Made by a program: the position numbers and the translations under genes
NCBI RefSeq assembly: GCF_900099555.1
Contig: NZ_FMWM01000002.1
Span: forward strand, 925,628-989,627
Source: Peptoniphilus raoultii
GTDB lineage: Bacteria; Bacillota; Clostridia; Tissierellales; Peptoniphilaceae
Length of the DNA: 64,000 bases
Reading direction: 5' to 3'
The notes under the pieces: generated by a model
The model's input: only the letters and a program-made list of their open reading frames with translations
Told to the model about the DNA's origin: nothing
Databases searched by the model: none
Part shown: one piece after another, positions 1-7,899 of the stretch
How the letters are laid out: every line of letters starts with the position of its first letter
How positions within the stretch are numbered: position 1 is the stretch's first letter

Positions 1-1
1 T

Positions 2-1132
2 TTAAAAAATGGGACCTGCGGCATAAAAGAAATAAAATCTTTTGACAATTCAAAATCCCAAGTTAAATTTGCAGGGGAAATTGACCTAAAGCTAGAAGAA
101 TATTTTTCAAAAAAAGAAATGAGAAGACTTGATAGGATAAATGCCTTTGGAATTTTAGCAGGAAGATTTGCTTTTGAAGATTCAAAACTTTCAAGGGAAG
201 AAATTTTAGAAGCTGGAATAATTATAGGCTCAGGAATTGGCGGACTTCATACAATTGAAGAAGAGGCGGAAAAGGCAAATCAAAGGGGTTATGAAAAAAT
301 TTCTCCCTTTTTTATACCAAAGGCAATTGCAAATATGACATGTGCCCACATTGCAATTGATTTAGGAATTCACGGATATTCATCATGTTCTGTTACAGCC
401 TGTGCTTCATCTTTAAATGCAGTTTTAGATGGTTATAGACATATTAAAGACGGATATAATGATTTAGTATTTGTTGGCGGAGCAGAAGCTGCCATAAATA
501 GACTTGGAATTTTTGGTTTTGAATCAATGAAGGCCCTTTCAAGGGCAGATGAAATTTCTAGGGCATCTATACCCTTTGACAGAGAAAGAGATGGATTTGT
601 TATGGGAGAAGGAGCAGCAGTATTAGTTTTGGAAGAATATGAAAGAGCAAAAAATAGGGGTGCAAAAATTTATGGAGAAATAGTTGGAGCTGAATCGGCA
701 ATTGATGCCTACCACATAACTGCCCCTATTGAATCGGGAATTTACGCTAAAAAAGCTATGGAAAAGGCCATAAAAGAAGCAAGGATAACTCCTGATCAAA
801 TTGATTATATAAATGCCCACGGAACATCCACAAATTTAAATGATAAAATAGAAGCAAAAATTTATAAGGAGCTTTTTAAAGACCCAACAGTTTCATCAAC
901 AAAATCCATGACTGGCCACCTTTTGGGATCAAGTGGAGCTATGGAAACAATCATATCAATTTTAGCCTTAAATAATAATTTTATCCCTCCAACAATTAAT
1001 TATAGGGAAAAAGATCCTGAATGTGATTTAAAAATAAATGGGGAAGCCATTGACAAAAAAATCACCTATATCATGACAAATTCTCTTGGATTTGGAGGGC
1101 ATAATGTTTCAGTAATAATAAAGGAGCTTTAA
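2..1132 (+). CDS. fabF: Beta-ketoacyl-ACP synthase II (FabF), 5'-truncated by the window edge
   Basis: Condenses malonyl-ACP with acyl-ACP in fatty acid elongation. The frame is open from base 2 and already reads a FabF-like segment (LKNGTCGIKEI) before the first internal Met at 119, so the gene starts upstream of the window and lacks roughly its first 30 residues. The thiolase-fold catalytic triad is visible: Cys in TACASS (codon 401-403), His in NAHGTS (818-820) and His in TGHLLG (917-919). The stop overlaps the fabZ start (TAATG), so the two genes are co-transcribed at the end of a fatty-acid operon. Confidence 0.95.
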   Translation, partial: LKNGTCGIKEIKSFDNSKSQVKFAGEIDLKLEEYFSKKEMRRLDRINAFGILAGRFAFEDSKLSREEILEAGIIIGSGIGGLHTIEEEAEKANQRGYEKISPFFIPKAIANMTCAHIAIDLGIHGYSSCSVTACASSLNAVLDGYRHIKDGYNDLVFVGGAEAAINRLGIFGFESMKALSRADEISRASIPFDRERDGFVMGEGAAVLVLEEYERAKNRGAKIYGEIVGAESAIDAYHITAPIESGIYAKKAMEKAIKEARITPDQIDYINAHGTSTNLNDKIEAKIYKELFKDPTVSSTKSMTGHLLGSSGAMETIISILALNNNFIPPTINYREKDPECDLKINGEAIDKKITYIMTNSLGFGGHNVSVIIKEL

Positions 1133-1557
1133 TGGAATACGGAATAAATGAAATTTTAAAAATTCTTCCCCATAAATATCCCTTTTTAATGGTGGATAAA
1201 ATAATTGATGGGGAAGAGGGCAAGTGGGCCCTTGGAATTAAAAATTTAACAATAAATGAAGAATTTTTTCATGGACACTTTCAAGGAAGGCCAATAATGC
1301 CTGCGGTTTTAATATTAGAGGCCATGGCCCAAACAGGAGCCATAGCAATTTTAGCAAAAGAGCCAAAAAAACTGGCAGTATTTACAAGCTTAAAAAATGC
1401 AAAATTTAAAAAAATGCTAGTGCCTGGAGATAGGCTAGAAATAAAAACAGAAATGATAGATAAAAAATTAAATGTAGGCTTTGCTAAGTCACAAGTAAAA
1501 GTCGACGGAAAACTTGCGGCAACAGCAGAATTTTCCTTCGCAATAATTGACAAATAA
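1132..1557 (+). CDS. fabZ: 3-hydroxyacyl-ACP dehydratase FabZ
   Basis: Dehydrates 3-hydroxyacyl-ACP in fatty acid elongation. It has 141 residues, the normal FabZ size. The hot-dog fold signature LPHKYPFLMVD is near the N terminus, and the active-site segment HGHFQGRPIMP with the following helical Glu (ILEAMAQ) is intact. Its ATG overlaps the fabF stop by one base. It is the last gene of the fab operon in this window and is followed by a hairpin terminator. Confidence 0.96.
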   Translation: MEYGINEILKILPHKYPFLMVDKIIDGEEGKWALGIKNLTINEEFFHGHFQGRPIMPAVLILEAMAQTGAIAILAKEPKKLAVFTSLKNAKFKKMLVPGDRLEIKTEMIDKKLNVGFAKSQVKVDGKLAATAEFSFAIIDK

Positions 1558-1560
1558 AAA

Positions 1561-1597
1561 TCCACCCTTGCATAAGTGCTTGGGTGGAATTCTTTTA
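1561..1597 (+). terminator. Bidirectional terminator between fabZ and the convergent small gene
   Basis: The seven-base stem TCCACCC (1561-1567) pairs with GGGTGGA (1582-1588). T-rich sequence follows on the plus side, and an A-rich run precedes it, so it can serve both converging transcripts. Confidence 0.8.
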
Positions 1598-1603
1598 TTC
1601 ACT

Positions 1604-1867
1604 CTATTCATCTTGCTCATCAAAAAATAAATTCTCTGAATCATAGTCTTCAGTAAAATATACTAATAATTCTATTGCCTTATCAAAATCTTCTTCTCTA
1701 ACATAAATTGATTTTTCATAATTCGAAAATCCTGTCAAAAGTCTTAAATAAATCTCTTCATCATCATAGAGATAGGGAATTTCATTGTCTTCTAAAATTT
1801 CACAAATTTCGGCAAAACGCAATTCATTTGTAATTGAAACTAATTTTTTGTAATTTAATTCATCCAT
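1604..1867 (-). CDS. Small DUF2007-like putative signal-transducing protein
   Basis: An 87-residue acidic cytosolic protein. The start at 1867 is chosen because AAAGGTGA lies just upstream of that ATG; a longer frame to 1903 runs through the rpsD terminator. The pattern of an N-terminal strand-helix (ELRFAEICEILEDNEIPYLY), a central loop, then a strand and helix (IYVREEDFDKAIELL) resembles the DUF2007 family, whose function is unknown. It lies downstream of rpsD on the same strand, beyond a terminator. The family call is by eye. Confidence 0.6.
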   Translation of the reverse strand: MDELNYKKLVSITNELRFAEICEILEDNEIPYLYDDEEIYLRLLTGFSNYEKSIYVREEDFDKAIELLVYFTEDYDSENLFFDEQDE

Positions 1868-1890
1868 AAAATCACCTTTAAGATAGTAAA

Positions 1891-1913
1891 AAAAGACTCT
1901 CAAGGAGTCTTTT
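1891..1913 (-). terminator. rpsD terminator
   Basis: A nine-base stem AAAAGACTC (1891-1899) and GAGTCTTTT (1905-1913) with a 5-nt loop lies three bases past the rpsD stop. Reading on the minus strand it ends in a T run. Confidence 0.85.
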
Positions 1914-1915
1914 AA

Positions 1916-2512
1916 TTACATATTTTTAGAATAATATTCAACGATTAATTGATCTTCAATTTCTATTGGAATATCTTCTCTATTAGGTAGGCTAACTAGT
2001 TTTCCTTTAAAATCTTCTTCCTTAGTAAGATATGGATAAGATACAGGGAAAGCTGTATTATAATTTTCTTTAAAAAGGTCTACCTTTTTGCCCTTACGAG
2101 AAAGAGCAATTTCGTCTCCTGCTTCACATCTGTAAGATGGAATATCAACTTTTTGTCCATTAACAAGAATGTGACCGTGAGTAACCATTTGTCTAGCTTG
2201 TCTTATTGAAGAAGCAAAGCCTAGTCTATAGCAAAGATTATCAAGTCTTCTTTCAAGGAAAGAAATAAGATTTGGACCTGTCTGTCCTTGGACTCTTTGA
2301 GCTTCTTTAAAAAGATTAACAAATTGTTTTTCAAGAAGTCCGTAGTAAGCTCTAAGTCTTTGTTTTTCCAATAATTGCTTACCATATTCAGTTAATTTCT
2401 TATCACTTCTTGCACTACCTCTTTCGGCTCTTTTCATAGCCTTGGGGTGGCCACAAACATTTAATCCCAATCTTCTTGATTGTTTGAATTTGGGATCCAT
2501 CATTTTTGCCAT
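1916..2512 (-). CDS. rpsD: 30S ribosomal protein S4
   Basis: S4 binds 16S rRNA early in 30S assembly. The 198-residue protein has the S4 N-terminal region (SRRLGLNVCGHPKA), the LLEKQRLRAYYGLLEKQF segment and the S4 RNA-binding domain (LERRLDNLCYRLGFASS through GHILVNGQKVDIPSYR). It stands alone, as is common in Firmicutes. It has its own TTTACA-17-TATAAT promoter and terminator, and an AGGAG ribosome site ten bases before the ATG. Confidence 0.97.
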   Translation of the reverse strand: MAKMMDPKFKQSRRLGLNVCGHPKAMKRAERGSARSDKKLTEYGKQLLEKQRLRAYYGLLEKQFVNLFKEAQRVQGQTGPNLISFLERRLDNLCYRLGFASSIRQARQMVTHGHILVNGQKVDIPSYRCEAGDEIALSRKGKKVDLFKENYNTAFPVSYPYLTKEEDFKGKLVSLPNREDIPIEIEDQLIVEYYSKNM

Positions 2513-2562
2513 ATTTTATCAAACTCCTATATATATTGCCGCGATAATTAGAAGCCGACTGT

Positions 2563-2591
2563 ATTATACTAAAAGTTCGGGAAAATGTAAA
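2563..2591 (-). promoter_or_regulatory. rpsD promoter
   Basis: On the minus strand, a -35 TTTACA (2586-2591) and -10 TATAAT (2563-2568) are separated by exactly 17 bases. The leader to the rpsD ATG is about 45 bases, with no room for a large S4-binding leader. Confidence 0.8.
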
Positions 2592-2670
2592 GGTCTAAGG
2601 TCAATTTTTTTTGTTTTTTTCCTGTACGTTTTTAGTTATGGTGAAAGTTTTTTATTATGTAAACATATGT

Positions 2671-2676
2671 TATAAT
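2671..2676 (+). promoter_or_regulatory. -10 element of the restriction-modification operon
   Basis: A consensus TATAAT lies 46 bases before the methylase ATG. Seventeen bases upstream is only a poor -35 (TTTTTT). No other candidate promoter lies in the gap. Confidence 0.5.
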
Positions 2677-2722
2677 TTTTATATACCTATTTAGAAATAT
2701 GCTTATGAAGTAGAGGTGAATT

Positions 2723-3667
2723 ATGGAAAAATTATCATTAAATTCTTATAATGAACAGAATTCTTTTTTAAAAAATAACAATATTACAGTAAGTCCTTTT
2801 ATTAAATGGGCTGGTGGTAAAAGAGCATTAATTCCTGCAATTTCTAGATTTTATCCTTTTGAATCTTTAAAAATTGATACTTATATAGAGCCTTTTGTTG
2901 GAAGTGGGGCTATATTATTTGATATTCTAAATAAATTTACCTTAAAAAATATTATAATTAATGATATTAATGCACAACTTATAAGCACTTATAAATTTAT
3001 TCAATTAAATCCCAGTATTTTAATTAAAAAATTGAGAGAATTAAAAAAATATTTCTTTGATTTAAGCCAAACAAAAAGATCGGACTTTTATTATGAAATA
3101 AGGAATATTTATAATAAAAATATTGAGAATAATGATTTTAAAACAGCAGATATGGCTGCAAGTTTTATTTTTTTAAATAAAACTTGCTATAATGGGCTGT
3201 ATAGAGTTAATAAAAAAGGACTTTTTAATGTTCCTTATGGCTCTTATAAAAATCCCTCAATATTTGATGAAGACAATATATATAATATATCTAAGTTGCT
3301 TAAGAATGTAGTTATTTTAAATGGAGTCTACAATAACACATTAGAGTTCATTGATGAAAATACTTTTGTTTATCTAGATCCGCCTTACAGACCCCTAAGT
3401 TCTTCATCAAGTTTTACATCTTATGCTAAAGGTGATTTTAATGATTATGATCAAATAGAATTAAGTAATTTTATAAAGATGATAGATAATAGAAGGGCAA
3501 AATTTATCTTAAGCAATTCCGATCCTAAAAATACTGACATAAATGATAATTTTTTTGATGATCTATATACAGATTTTAAGATTTATAGAATTTCAGCAAA
3601 AAGGTCTATTAATAGTGATTCAAGTAAAAGGGGTTTTGTAAACGAGTTATTAATTACAAATATTTAA
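2723..3667 (+). CDS. dpnM: DpnII-type DNA adenine methylase (GATC, D12 class)
   Basis: Methylates adenine N6, expected in GATC, protecting the host from the adjacent nuclease. The 314 residues include a ~25-residue N-terminal extension, then the SAM-binding motif FIKWAGGKRALIP, the motif FVGSGAILFD and catalytic DPPYRPLSS. The downstream SSFTSY and SNSDPKNTD segments align with the DpnM/Dam family. AGAGGTGA precedes the ATG. It is first in a three-gene cluster with the endonuclease 11 bases downstream. GATC specificity is inferred from the pair with R.DpnII-like. Confidence 0.93.
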   Translation: MEKLSLNSYNEQNSFLKNNNITVSPFIKWAGGKRALIPAISRFYPFESLKIDTYIEPFVGSGAILFDILNKFTLKNIIINDINAQLISTYKFIQLNPSILIKKLRELKKYFFDLSQTKRSDFYYEIRNIYNKNIENNDFKTADMAASFIFLNKTCYNGLYRVNKKGLFNVPYGSYKNPSIFDEDNIYNISKLLKNVVILNGVYNNTLEFIDENTFVYLDPPYRPLSSSSSFTSYAKGDFNDYDQIELSNFIKMIDNRRAKFILSNSDPKNTDINDNFFDDLYTDFKIYRISAKRSINSDSSKRGFVNELLITNI

Positions 3668-3678
3668 GGAGGATATAT

Positions 3679-4539
3679 ATGAATAGGAATTTTAAAGAGT
3701 GGTTTTCAACTTTTTCACCAAGCATTTCAGATTATAGCTATTATACTGACTTTGAAAAGATATTGAAAAATGTAGATTCGATTAAAGTTGAATTGAATAT
3801 TTTAAATTCTTTGATAGGTTCAAATAATATTAGTCATGATTTTATTGATTTAGTGAAAAAATATCCGGATACTCTTAAATGCATACCAATTTTATTAGCT
3901 GTTAGGTCTAATGAAATATTTATTAAAGATAAAGATAAGGAATTGATTTATAATTTTAATAAACCGAATATGAATTTTTCTGATTATGGAATTTTTATGG
4001 AAAAGACGGGTCTTTTTTCTTTAATGGAAAAATCAAAAATTAAAGATTTAGTGGATTATGTTACAGGAGTAGAAACTGGACTAGATTCGAATTCTAGGAA
4101 AAATAGAGGCGGTCATATTATGGAGAATCTTGTAGAATCCCACATAAGTAAATATTGTCAAGAACATGGTTTTGAATATTTTAAAGAGATGAGGAGTCGA
4201 GATGTTGAACTTAAATGGAATATTGACTTGGGAGATATTTCTAATAATGATAAAGTAATTAAAAGGTTTGATTTTGTAATTAAAACAAATACTTGTGCCT
4301 ATTTAATTGAAGCAAATTTCTATAGTTCGCAAGGCTCTAAGCTTAATGAGACTGCAAGAAGCTATAAGAATATCGCAATTGAAATGAAAAATGTAGAAGG
4401 GGCTGAATTTATATGGTTTACTGATGGTTATGGTTGGAAAAGTGCGAGAAATAATCTTGAAGAAACTTTTGATAATATGAAACATATATATAATATCAAA
4501 GATTTAAATAGTGGAATTTTAGACGAGATAATTGTATAG
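3679..4539 (+). CDS. dpnB: DpnII/MboI-family type II restriction endonuclease
   Basis: Expected to cleave unmethylated GATC in double-stranded DNA. Its 286 residues match R.DpnII in length. Recognisable blocks are the YYTDFEKILKNV N-terminal segment, LNSLIGSNNI, LVDYVTGVETGLDSNSRKNR, then the core RFDFVIKTN...YLIEANFYSSQGSKLNETARSYK carrying the acidic metal-binding residues (D and E-x-N). A strong AAGGAGG site precedes the ATG. It lies between two methylase genes, so modification is encoded on both sides. Confidence 0.93.
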   Translation: MNRNFKEWFSTFSPSISDYSYYTDFEKILKNVDSIKVELNILNSLIGSNNISHDFIDLVKKYPDTLKCIPILLAVRSNEIFIKDKDKELIYNFNKPNMNFSDYGIFMEKTGLFSLMEKSKIKDLVDYVTGVETGLDSNSRKNRGGHIMENLVESHISKYCQEHGFEYFKEMRSRDVELKWNIDLGDISNNDKVIKRFDFVIKTNTCAYLIEANFYSSQGSKLNETARSYKNIAIEMKNVEGAEFIWFTDGYGWKSARNNLEETFDNMKHIYNIKDLNSGILDEIIV

Positions 4540-4546
4540 GTGACTT

Positions 4547-5290
4547 ATGAATAAAAAAATAAAATCTTTTGAACCTGAAAATTTTGAGCTTGAGTTAAAT
4601 ACAGTTTGGGGGTTTCCTGATAGGGGTAGTTGGGCCACACATGATGCTAAGTATAGAGGGAATTGGTCGCCGTATATTCCTCGAAATTTGATATTAAGAT
4701 ATACTAAAGAGCAAGACCTAATTCTTGACCAGTTTATTGGTGGAGGGACAACACTTGTTGAAGCAAAGTTACTTAATAGAAATATTATAGGGATTGATAT
4801 AAATCAAAATTCTTTAGATATTTGTAAAGAAAAAATTGATTTTGAATATAAAAGCAATTCAAATATTTCTTTAAAAAATGCAGATGCTAGGGATTTATCT
4901 TTTTTAAAAAATGAAAGTATCGATTTTATTTGTACTCATCCCCCTTATGCTAATATAATAAGATATAGTGAAGATATAGAAGGTGATTTATCACATCTTG
5001 AAATAAAAGATTTTTTGATAGAAATGAAAAAAGTTTCAGAAGAATCTTATAGGGTTTTAAAAAAGGGTAAGTTCTGCACAATTCTTATTGGTGATACTAG
5101 GAAAAATGGAAATGTAATTCCTCTCGGGTTTGAGACCATGAAGGTCTTTCAAGATGCAGGATTTAAACTAAAGGAAATAATTTTAAAAGAACAGCATAAT
5201 TGTCGAGCAACTGGATTTTGGAAAACAAGAAGTATAAAATATAATTTTCTACTTCTTGCTCATGAGTATTTGTTCGTTTTTAGAAAATAA
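4547..5290 (+). CDS. Second DNA methyltransferase of the DpnII-like locus (N4/N6 amino-methylase)
   Basis: A 247-residue SAM-dependent amino-methylase. The SAM motif I (DQFIGGGTTLVEA, then IIGIDINQ) comes first and the catalytic motif IV (THPPYANIIRYS) about 70 residues later, followed by LKKGKFCTILIGDTR. The second enzyme of classical DpnII loci, DpnA, is as I recall it a beta-class enzyme with DPPY before FVGSGTT. This order is therefore reversed and the catalytic box is HPPY. It starts eight bases after the nuclease stop with an AGGTGA site and ends at a strong terminator. Target base and strand preference are unknown. Confidence 0.8.
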   Translation: MNKKIKSFEPENFELELNTVWGFPDRGSWATHDAKYRGNWSPYIPRNLILRYTKEQDLILDQFIGGGTTLVEAKLLNRNIIGIDINQNSLDICKEKIDFEYKSNSNISLKNADARDLSFLKNESIDFICTHPPYANIIRYSEDIEGDLSHLEIKDFLIEMKKVSEESYRVLKKGKFCTILIGDTRKNGNVIPLGFETMKVFQDAGFKLKEIILKEQHNCRATGFWKTRSIKYNFLLLAHEYLFVFRK

Positions 5291-5307
5291 TTTAAATAAT
5301 AAGCTTG

Positions 5308-5340
5308 AACTTTGGAGATTTTATCTTCAAAGTTTTTTTA
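5308..5340 (+). terminator. Terminator of the restriction-modification operon
   Basis: A 12-bp stem (5308-5319 with 5323-5334, one G-T pair) closed by a TTT loop is followed by a run of T. Confidence 0.9.
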
Positions 5341-5412
5341 TTGATATTTTTCTAAAGGAAAATTTAATTTTAATAATCAAAAATGAAAGTATATAAAAAT
5401 TTAGTAAAAGAG

Positions 5413-5475
5413 AATGATTTGCATTGACTTTTATTTTTTATGGATTTATAATACTGAAAGTAAATGCAAATCATT
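5413..5475 (+). promoter_or_regulatory. Zinc operon promoter flanked by inverted operator-like sites
   Basis: AATGATTTGCATT (5413-5425) and its exact reverse complement AATGCAAATCATT (5463-5475) bracket a consensus promoter: TTGACT (5424-5429), 17-bp spacer, TATAAT (5447-5452). Each site is itself an imperfect dyad (AATG...CATT) resembling a Fur-family box core. The left site overlaps the -35 and the right site lies at about the transcription start. A Zur-like repressor is inferred from the genes downstream; which regulator binds is not shown. Confidence 0.7.
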
Positions 5476-5505
5476 AACAATAAATATGTTTTAAATGGAG
5501 GATAT

Positions 5506-6450
5506 ATGAAAAGAAAAATTTTTTTACTAGGGCTTTTATTTTTAATTTTTTTAAGTGCTTGTACAAATAAAAATGGAGGTCAATTAAATAATGCTTCTAA
5601 TAAGGAATTGGCATTAAGTCAAAATTCGGAGAAAAAAATTATTTACACCACTTTTTTTCCTGTCTATGATCTGACAAAAAGAATTGTGGGGGACAAAATG
5701 GAAATTAAAAGTATTATTAAGGGCAGCCAGGAGCCCCACGATTTTGAATTACAAACTAAGGATATGGTTGAAATTTCTAAGGGCGATTTAATTATTTATA
5801 ATGGAGCTAATATGGAGGCCTTTATTCCAAGTCTCATGGATGCGGCAGGTGATGATTCAAAATTTTTAGATTTATCACAAAACTTAAGGATTTTGGCAAA
5901 AAAAGATGAAATTTCTGAAGATACAAAAAAAGTAAATCCTCACACTTGGCTTAGCATAAAAAACACCATGGTGGAATTAAAGGAGATTTATGAAAAAGTT
6001 TTAGAAATAGATCCAGAAAATCAAAGTTTTTATAAGGAAAATCTCCAAAAGGCTCTTGCAGATTTTCAAGTTCTTGACCAAAAGTTTGAAGATGAACTTT
6101 CAAAAGTTCATGGGGAAAAATATTTTGTTGTTTCTCACGCAGCCTTTAATTATTTGGCAAAGGATTATGGCTTAAAACAAGTTGCCGTAACTGGAATTTC
6201 TCCAGAGGAAGAGCCATCAGCTAAGCAGCTAAAAACAATTGCAGATTTTGTAAAAAGTCATGAGATTGGAACAATTTTCTTTGAGGGAAAGGCAACACCT
6301 AAAGTTGCAGAAACTCTTGCCAAGGAAACAAATACAAAGACGGCAACTCTTTATACAATGGAAAATTTAACAGAGGAAGAAATGGAAAGGGGATATTTAA
6401 AATTAATGGAAGAAAATTTAGAGGCACTGGTGAAATCTTTTAATGAATAA
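5506..6450 (+). CDS. Metal ABC transporter substrate-binding lipoprotein (zinc, ZnuA/AdcA-like)
   Basis: Captures a divalent metal outside the membrane and passes it to the ABC permease. The start at 5506 has GGAGG upstream and gives a lipoprotein signal ending LSAC; a frame from 5464 begins inside the operator. The four expected metal ligands are visible: His in EPHDFE, His in NPHTWLS, His in SHAAFNYLA and Glu in FFEGKATP. Three His plus one Glu matches the zinc-type AdcA arrangement rather than manganese PsaA. It lacks the His-rich loop of ZnuA. First gene of a four-gene operon. Confidence 0.9.
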   Translation: MKRKIFLLGLLFLIFLSACTNKNGGQLNNASNKELALSQNSEKKIIYTTFFPVYDLTKRIVGDKMEIKSIIKGSQEPHDFELQTKDMVEISKGDLIIYNGANMEAFIPSLMDAAGDDSKFLDLSQNLRILAKKDEISEDTKKVNPHTWLSIKNTMVELKEIYEKVLEIDPENQSFYKENLQKALADFQVLDQKFEDELSKVHGEKYFVVSHAAFNYLAKDYGLKQVAVTGISPEEEPSAKQLKTIADFVKSHEIGTIFFEGKATPKVAETLAKETNTKTATLYTMENLTEEEMERGYLKLMEENLEALVKSFNE

Positions 6451-7102
6451 GATTTTAGAAGTCAAAAATTTGTCCTTTGCTTATGATCATAAGTTAATTT
6501 TAGATGATATAAATTTTTCCCTAAAGAAGGGAGAATTTAATGGCTTAATTGGAAAAAATGGTGTTGGAAAATCAACTCTATTAAATTTAATTTTAGGAAA
6601 TTTAAAAAATTATAGGGGGCAAATTTTTTTATTTGCTGATGATATAAAAATTACTAACCACCACAAAGACCTTGCCTATATTTCTCAAAATAAAAGTTCA
6701 TCCTACAAAAATTTTCCAACAAGTGTGGAAGAAGCTTTAAAAATTCATCTTTCCTATTTAAAAAAGAAAGATTCAATAGAAAAATATCTTGAAATGGTAG
6801 GGCTTCTAAAGGAAAGGAAAAAGGCTTTGAAAGAACTTTCTGGAGGTCAGCTTCAAAGGCTTTCCCTTGCTCTTGCTCTAATTAAGGATGCAAAATTGTT
6901 TTTATTAGATGAGCCAACGGCAAGCACCGATGATGAGTTTTCAAGAGAATTTTTTTCTCTTTTAAAAAATTTTACAAGAGATGGCAAGACCATTTTACTT
7001 GTCAGCCATGATTTGCAAAAGGCTCGGGACTTTGCCCATCAGCTTTTGAAACTTGAAGGGGGAAAGTTAAAAATTTTCAGGAGGGAGGAAGAAGATGCTT
7101 GA
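6443..7102 (+). CDS. Metal ABC transporter ATP-binding protein (ZnuC-like)
   Basis: Powers metal import by ATP hydrolysis at the inner face of the membrane. The 219 residues contain Walker A GKNGVGKST (about 37-45), the ABC signature LSGGQLQR, Walker B LFLLDEPTA and the switch His in LVSHD. It overlaps the upstream lipoprotein gene by eight bases and the permease gene by eight bases, so the three proteins are translationally coupled. Confidence 0.93.
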   Translation: MNKILEVKNLSFAYDHKLILDDINFSLKKGEFNGLIGKNGVGKSTLLNLILGNLKNYRGQIFLFADDIKITNHHKDLAYISQNKSSSYKNFPTSVEEALKIHLSYLKKKDSIEKYLEMVGLLKERKKALKELSGGQLQRLSLALALIKDAKLFLLDEPTASTDDEFSREFFSLLKNFTRDGKTILLVSHDLQKARDFAHQLLKLEGGKLKIFRREEEDA

Positions 7103-7889
7103 AATTTTGTCCTATGATTTTATGCAAAGGGCCTTTATTGTGGGGACTCTTCTAGGGATAATTCTTCCTTGCCTTGGAATGACAATTTTATTAAAAAGAC
7201 TTTCTATGATGGGCGACAGTCTTTCTCACGCTTCTCTTGCAGGAGTAACTATTGGAATTTTTGCAGGCATAAATCCCCTAATCGGTTCTATTTTCATCTG
7301 TATTTTTGCCGGGCTTTTTGTGGAATTTATTAGAAATAAATTAAAAGCCTATGAAGAGATTTCCACTCTTGTAATTTTATCGGCCTCTGTTGGACTTGCG
7401 GGAATTTTTTCAAGTCTTAGTGGTAATGCGACAAATATTTCTTCCTTTCTTTTTGGTTCAATTGTAACAATTACAAAGGGAGAATTTTATGGAGTTTTAA
7501 TAATTTCAGTCCTTTTGTTAGCTGTTTACTCCCTTATATATAAGGATTTATATTTATCAGTTTTTGACAGGGAAGGTGCAAAATTAATGGGCATAAAAAC
7601 AGGTCTTATAGATTTTATTTTTACAATCTTAAGTGCCCTTGCTATTTCCCTTGCTGCCAAAACTATTGGGTCTTTAATTGTGTCATCACTTTTAATTATT
7701 CCATCTATAACGGCAATGGCACTTACAAAAACTTATAAGGGAGCTTTAATTTTGTCAATTGGTCTTTGTCTTTTATATATGTACTTGGGTCTTTTAATTT
7801 CTTATAATTTTAATTTAAAGCCAGGATCAGTTATAGTTTTAATAGGAGTAGTTAGTTTAATATTTACATTAATGTTTAATAAAAAATAA
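7095..7889 (+). CDS. Metal ABC transporter permease (ZnuB-like)
   Basis: Membrane channel of the zinc importer. The 264 residues are almost entirely hydrophobic segments, consistent with the ABC-3 permease family. MGDSLSHASLAGV is the typical conserved segment after the first transmembrane helices. It is coupled by overlap to the ATPase gene and followed 10 bases later by the histidine-triad gene. Confidence 0.92.
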   Translation: MLEILSYDFMQRAFIVGTLLGIILPCLGMTILLKRLSMMGDSLSHASLAGVTIGIFAGINPLIGSIFICIFAGLFVEFIRNKLKAYEEISTLVILSASVGLAGIFSSLSGNATNISSFLFGSIVTITKGEFYGVLIISVLLLAVYSLIYKDLYLSVFDREGAKLMGIKTGLIDFIFTILSALAISLAAKTIGSLIVSSLLIIPSITAMALTKTYKGALILSIGLCLLYMYLGLLISYNFNLKPGSVIVLIGVVSLIFTLMFNKK

Positions 7890-7899
7890 GGAGAAAAAA

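Noticed and set aside
119..1132. fabF starting at the Met at 119
   Set aside because: The upstream frame is open to the window edge and encodes typical FabF sequence, so the gene is truncated by the window rather than starting here.
1281..1565. Minus-strand open frame over fabZ and similar opposite-strand frames elsewhere
   Set aside because: They are shadows of well-supported genes, without ribosome sites or recognisable protein features.
2513..2562. S4 autoregulatory leader before rpsD
   Set aside because: The leader from the predicted start site is only about 45 bases, too short for the known structured rpsD leaders.
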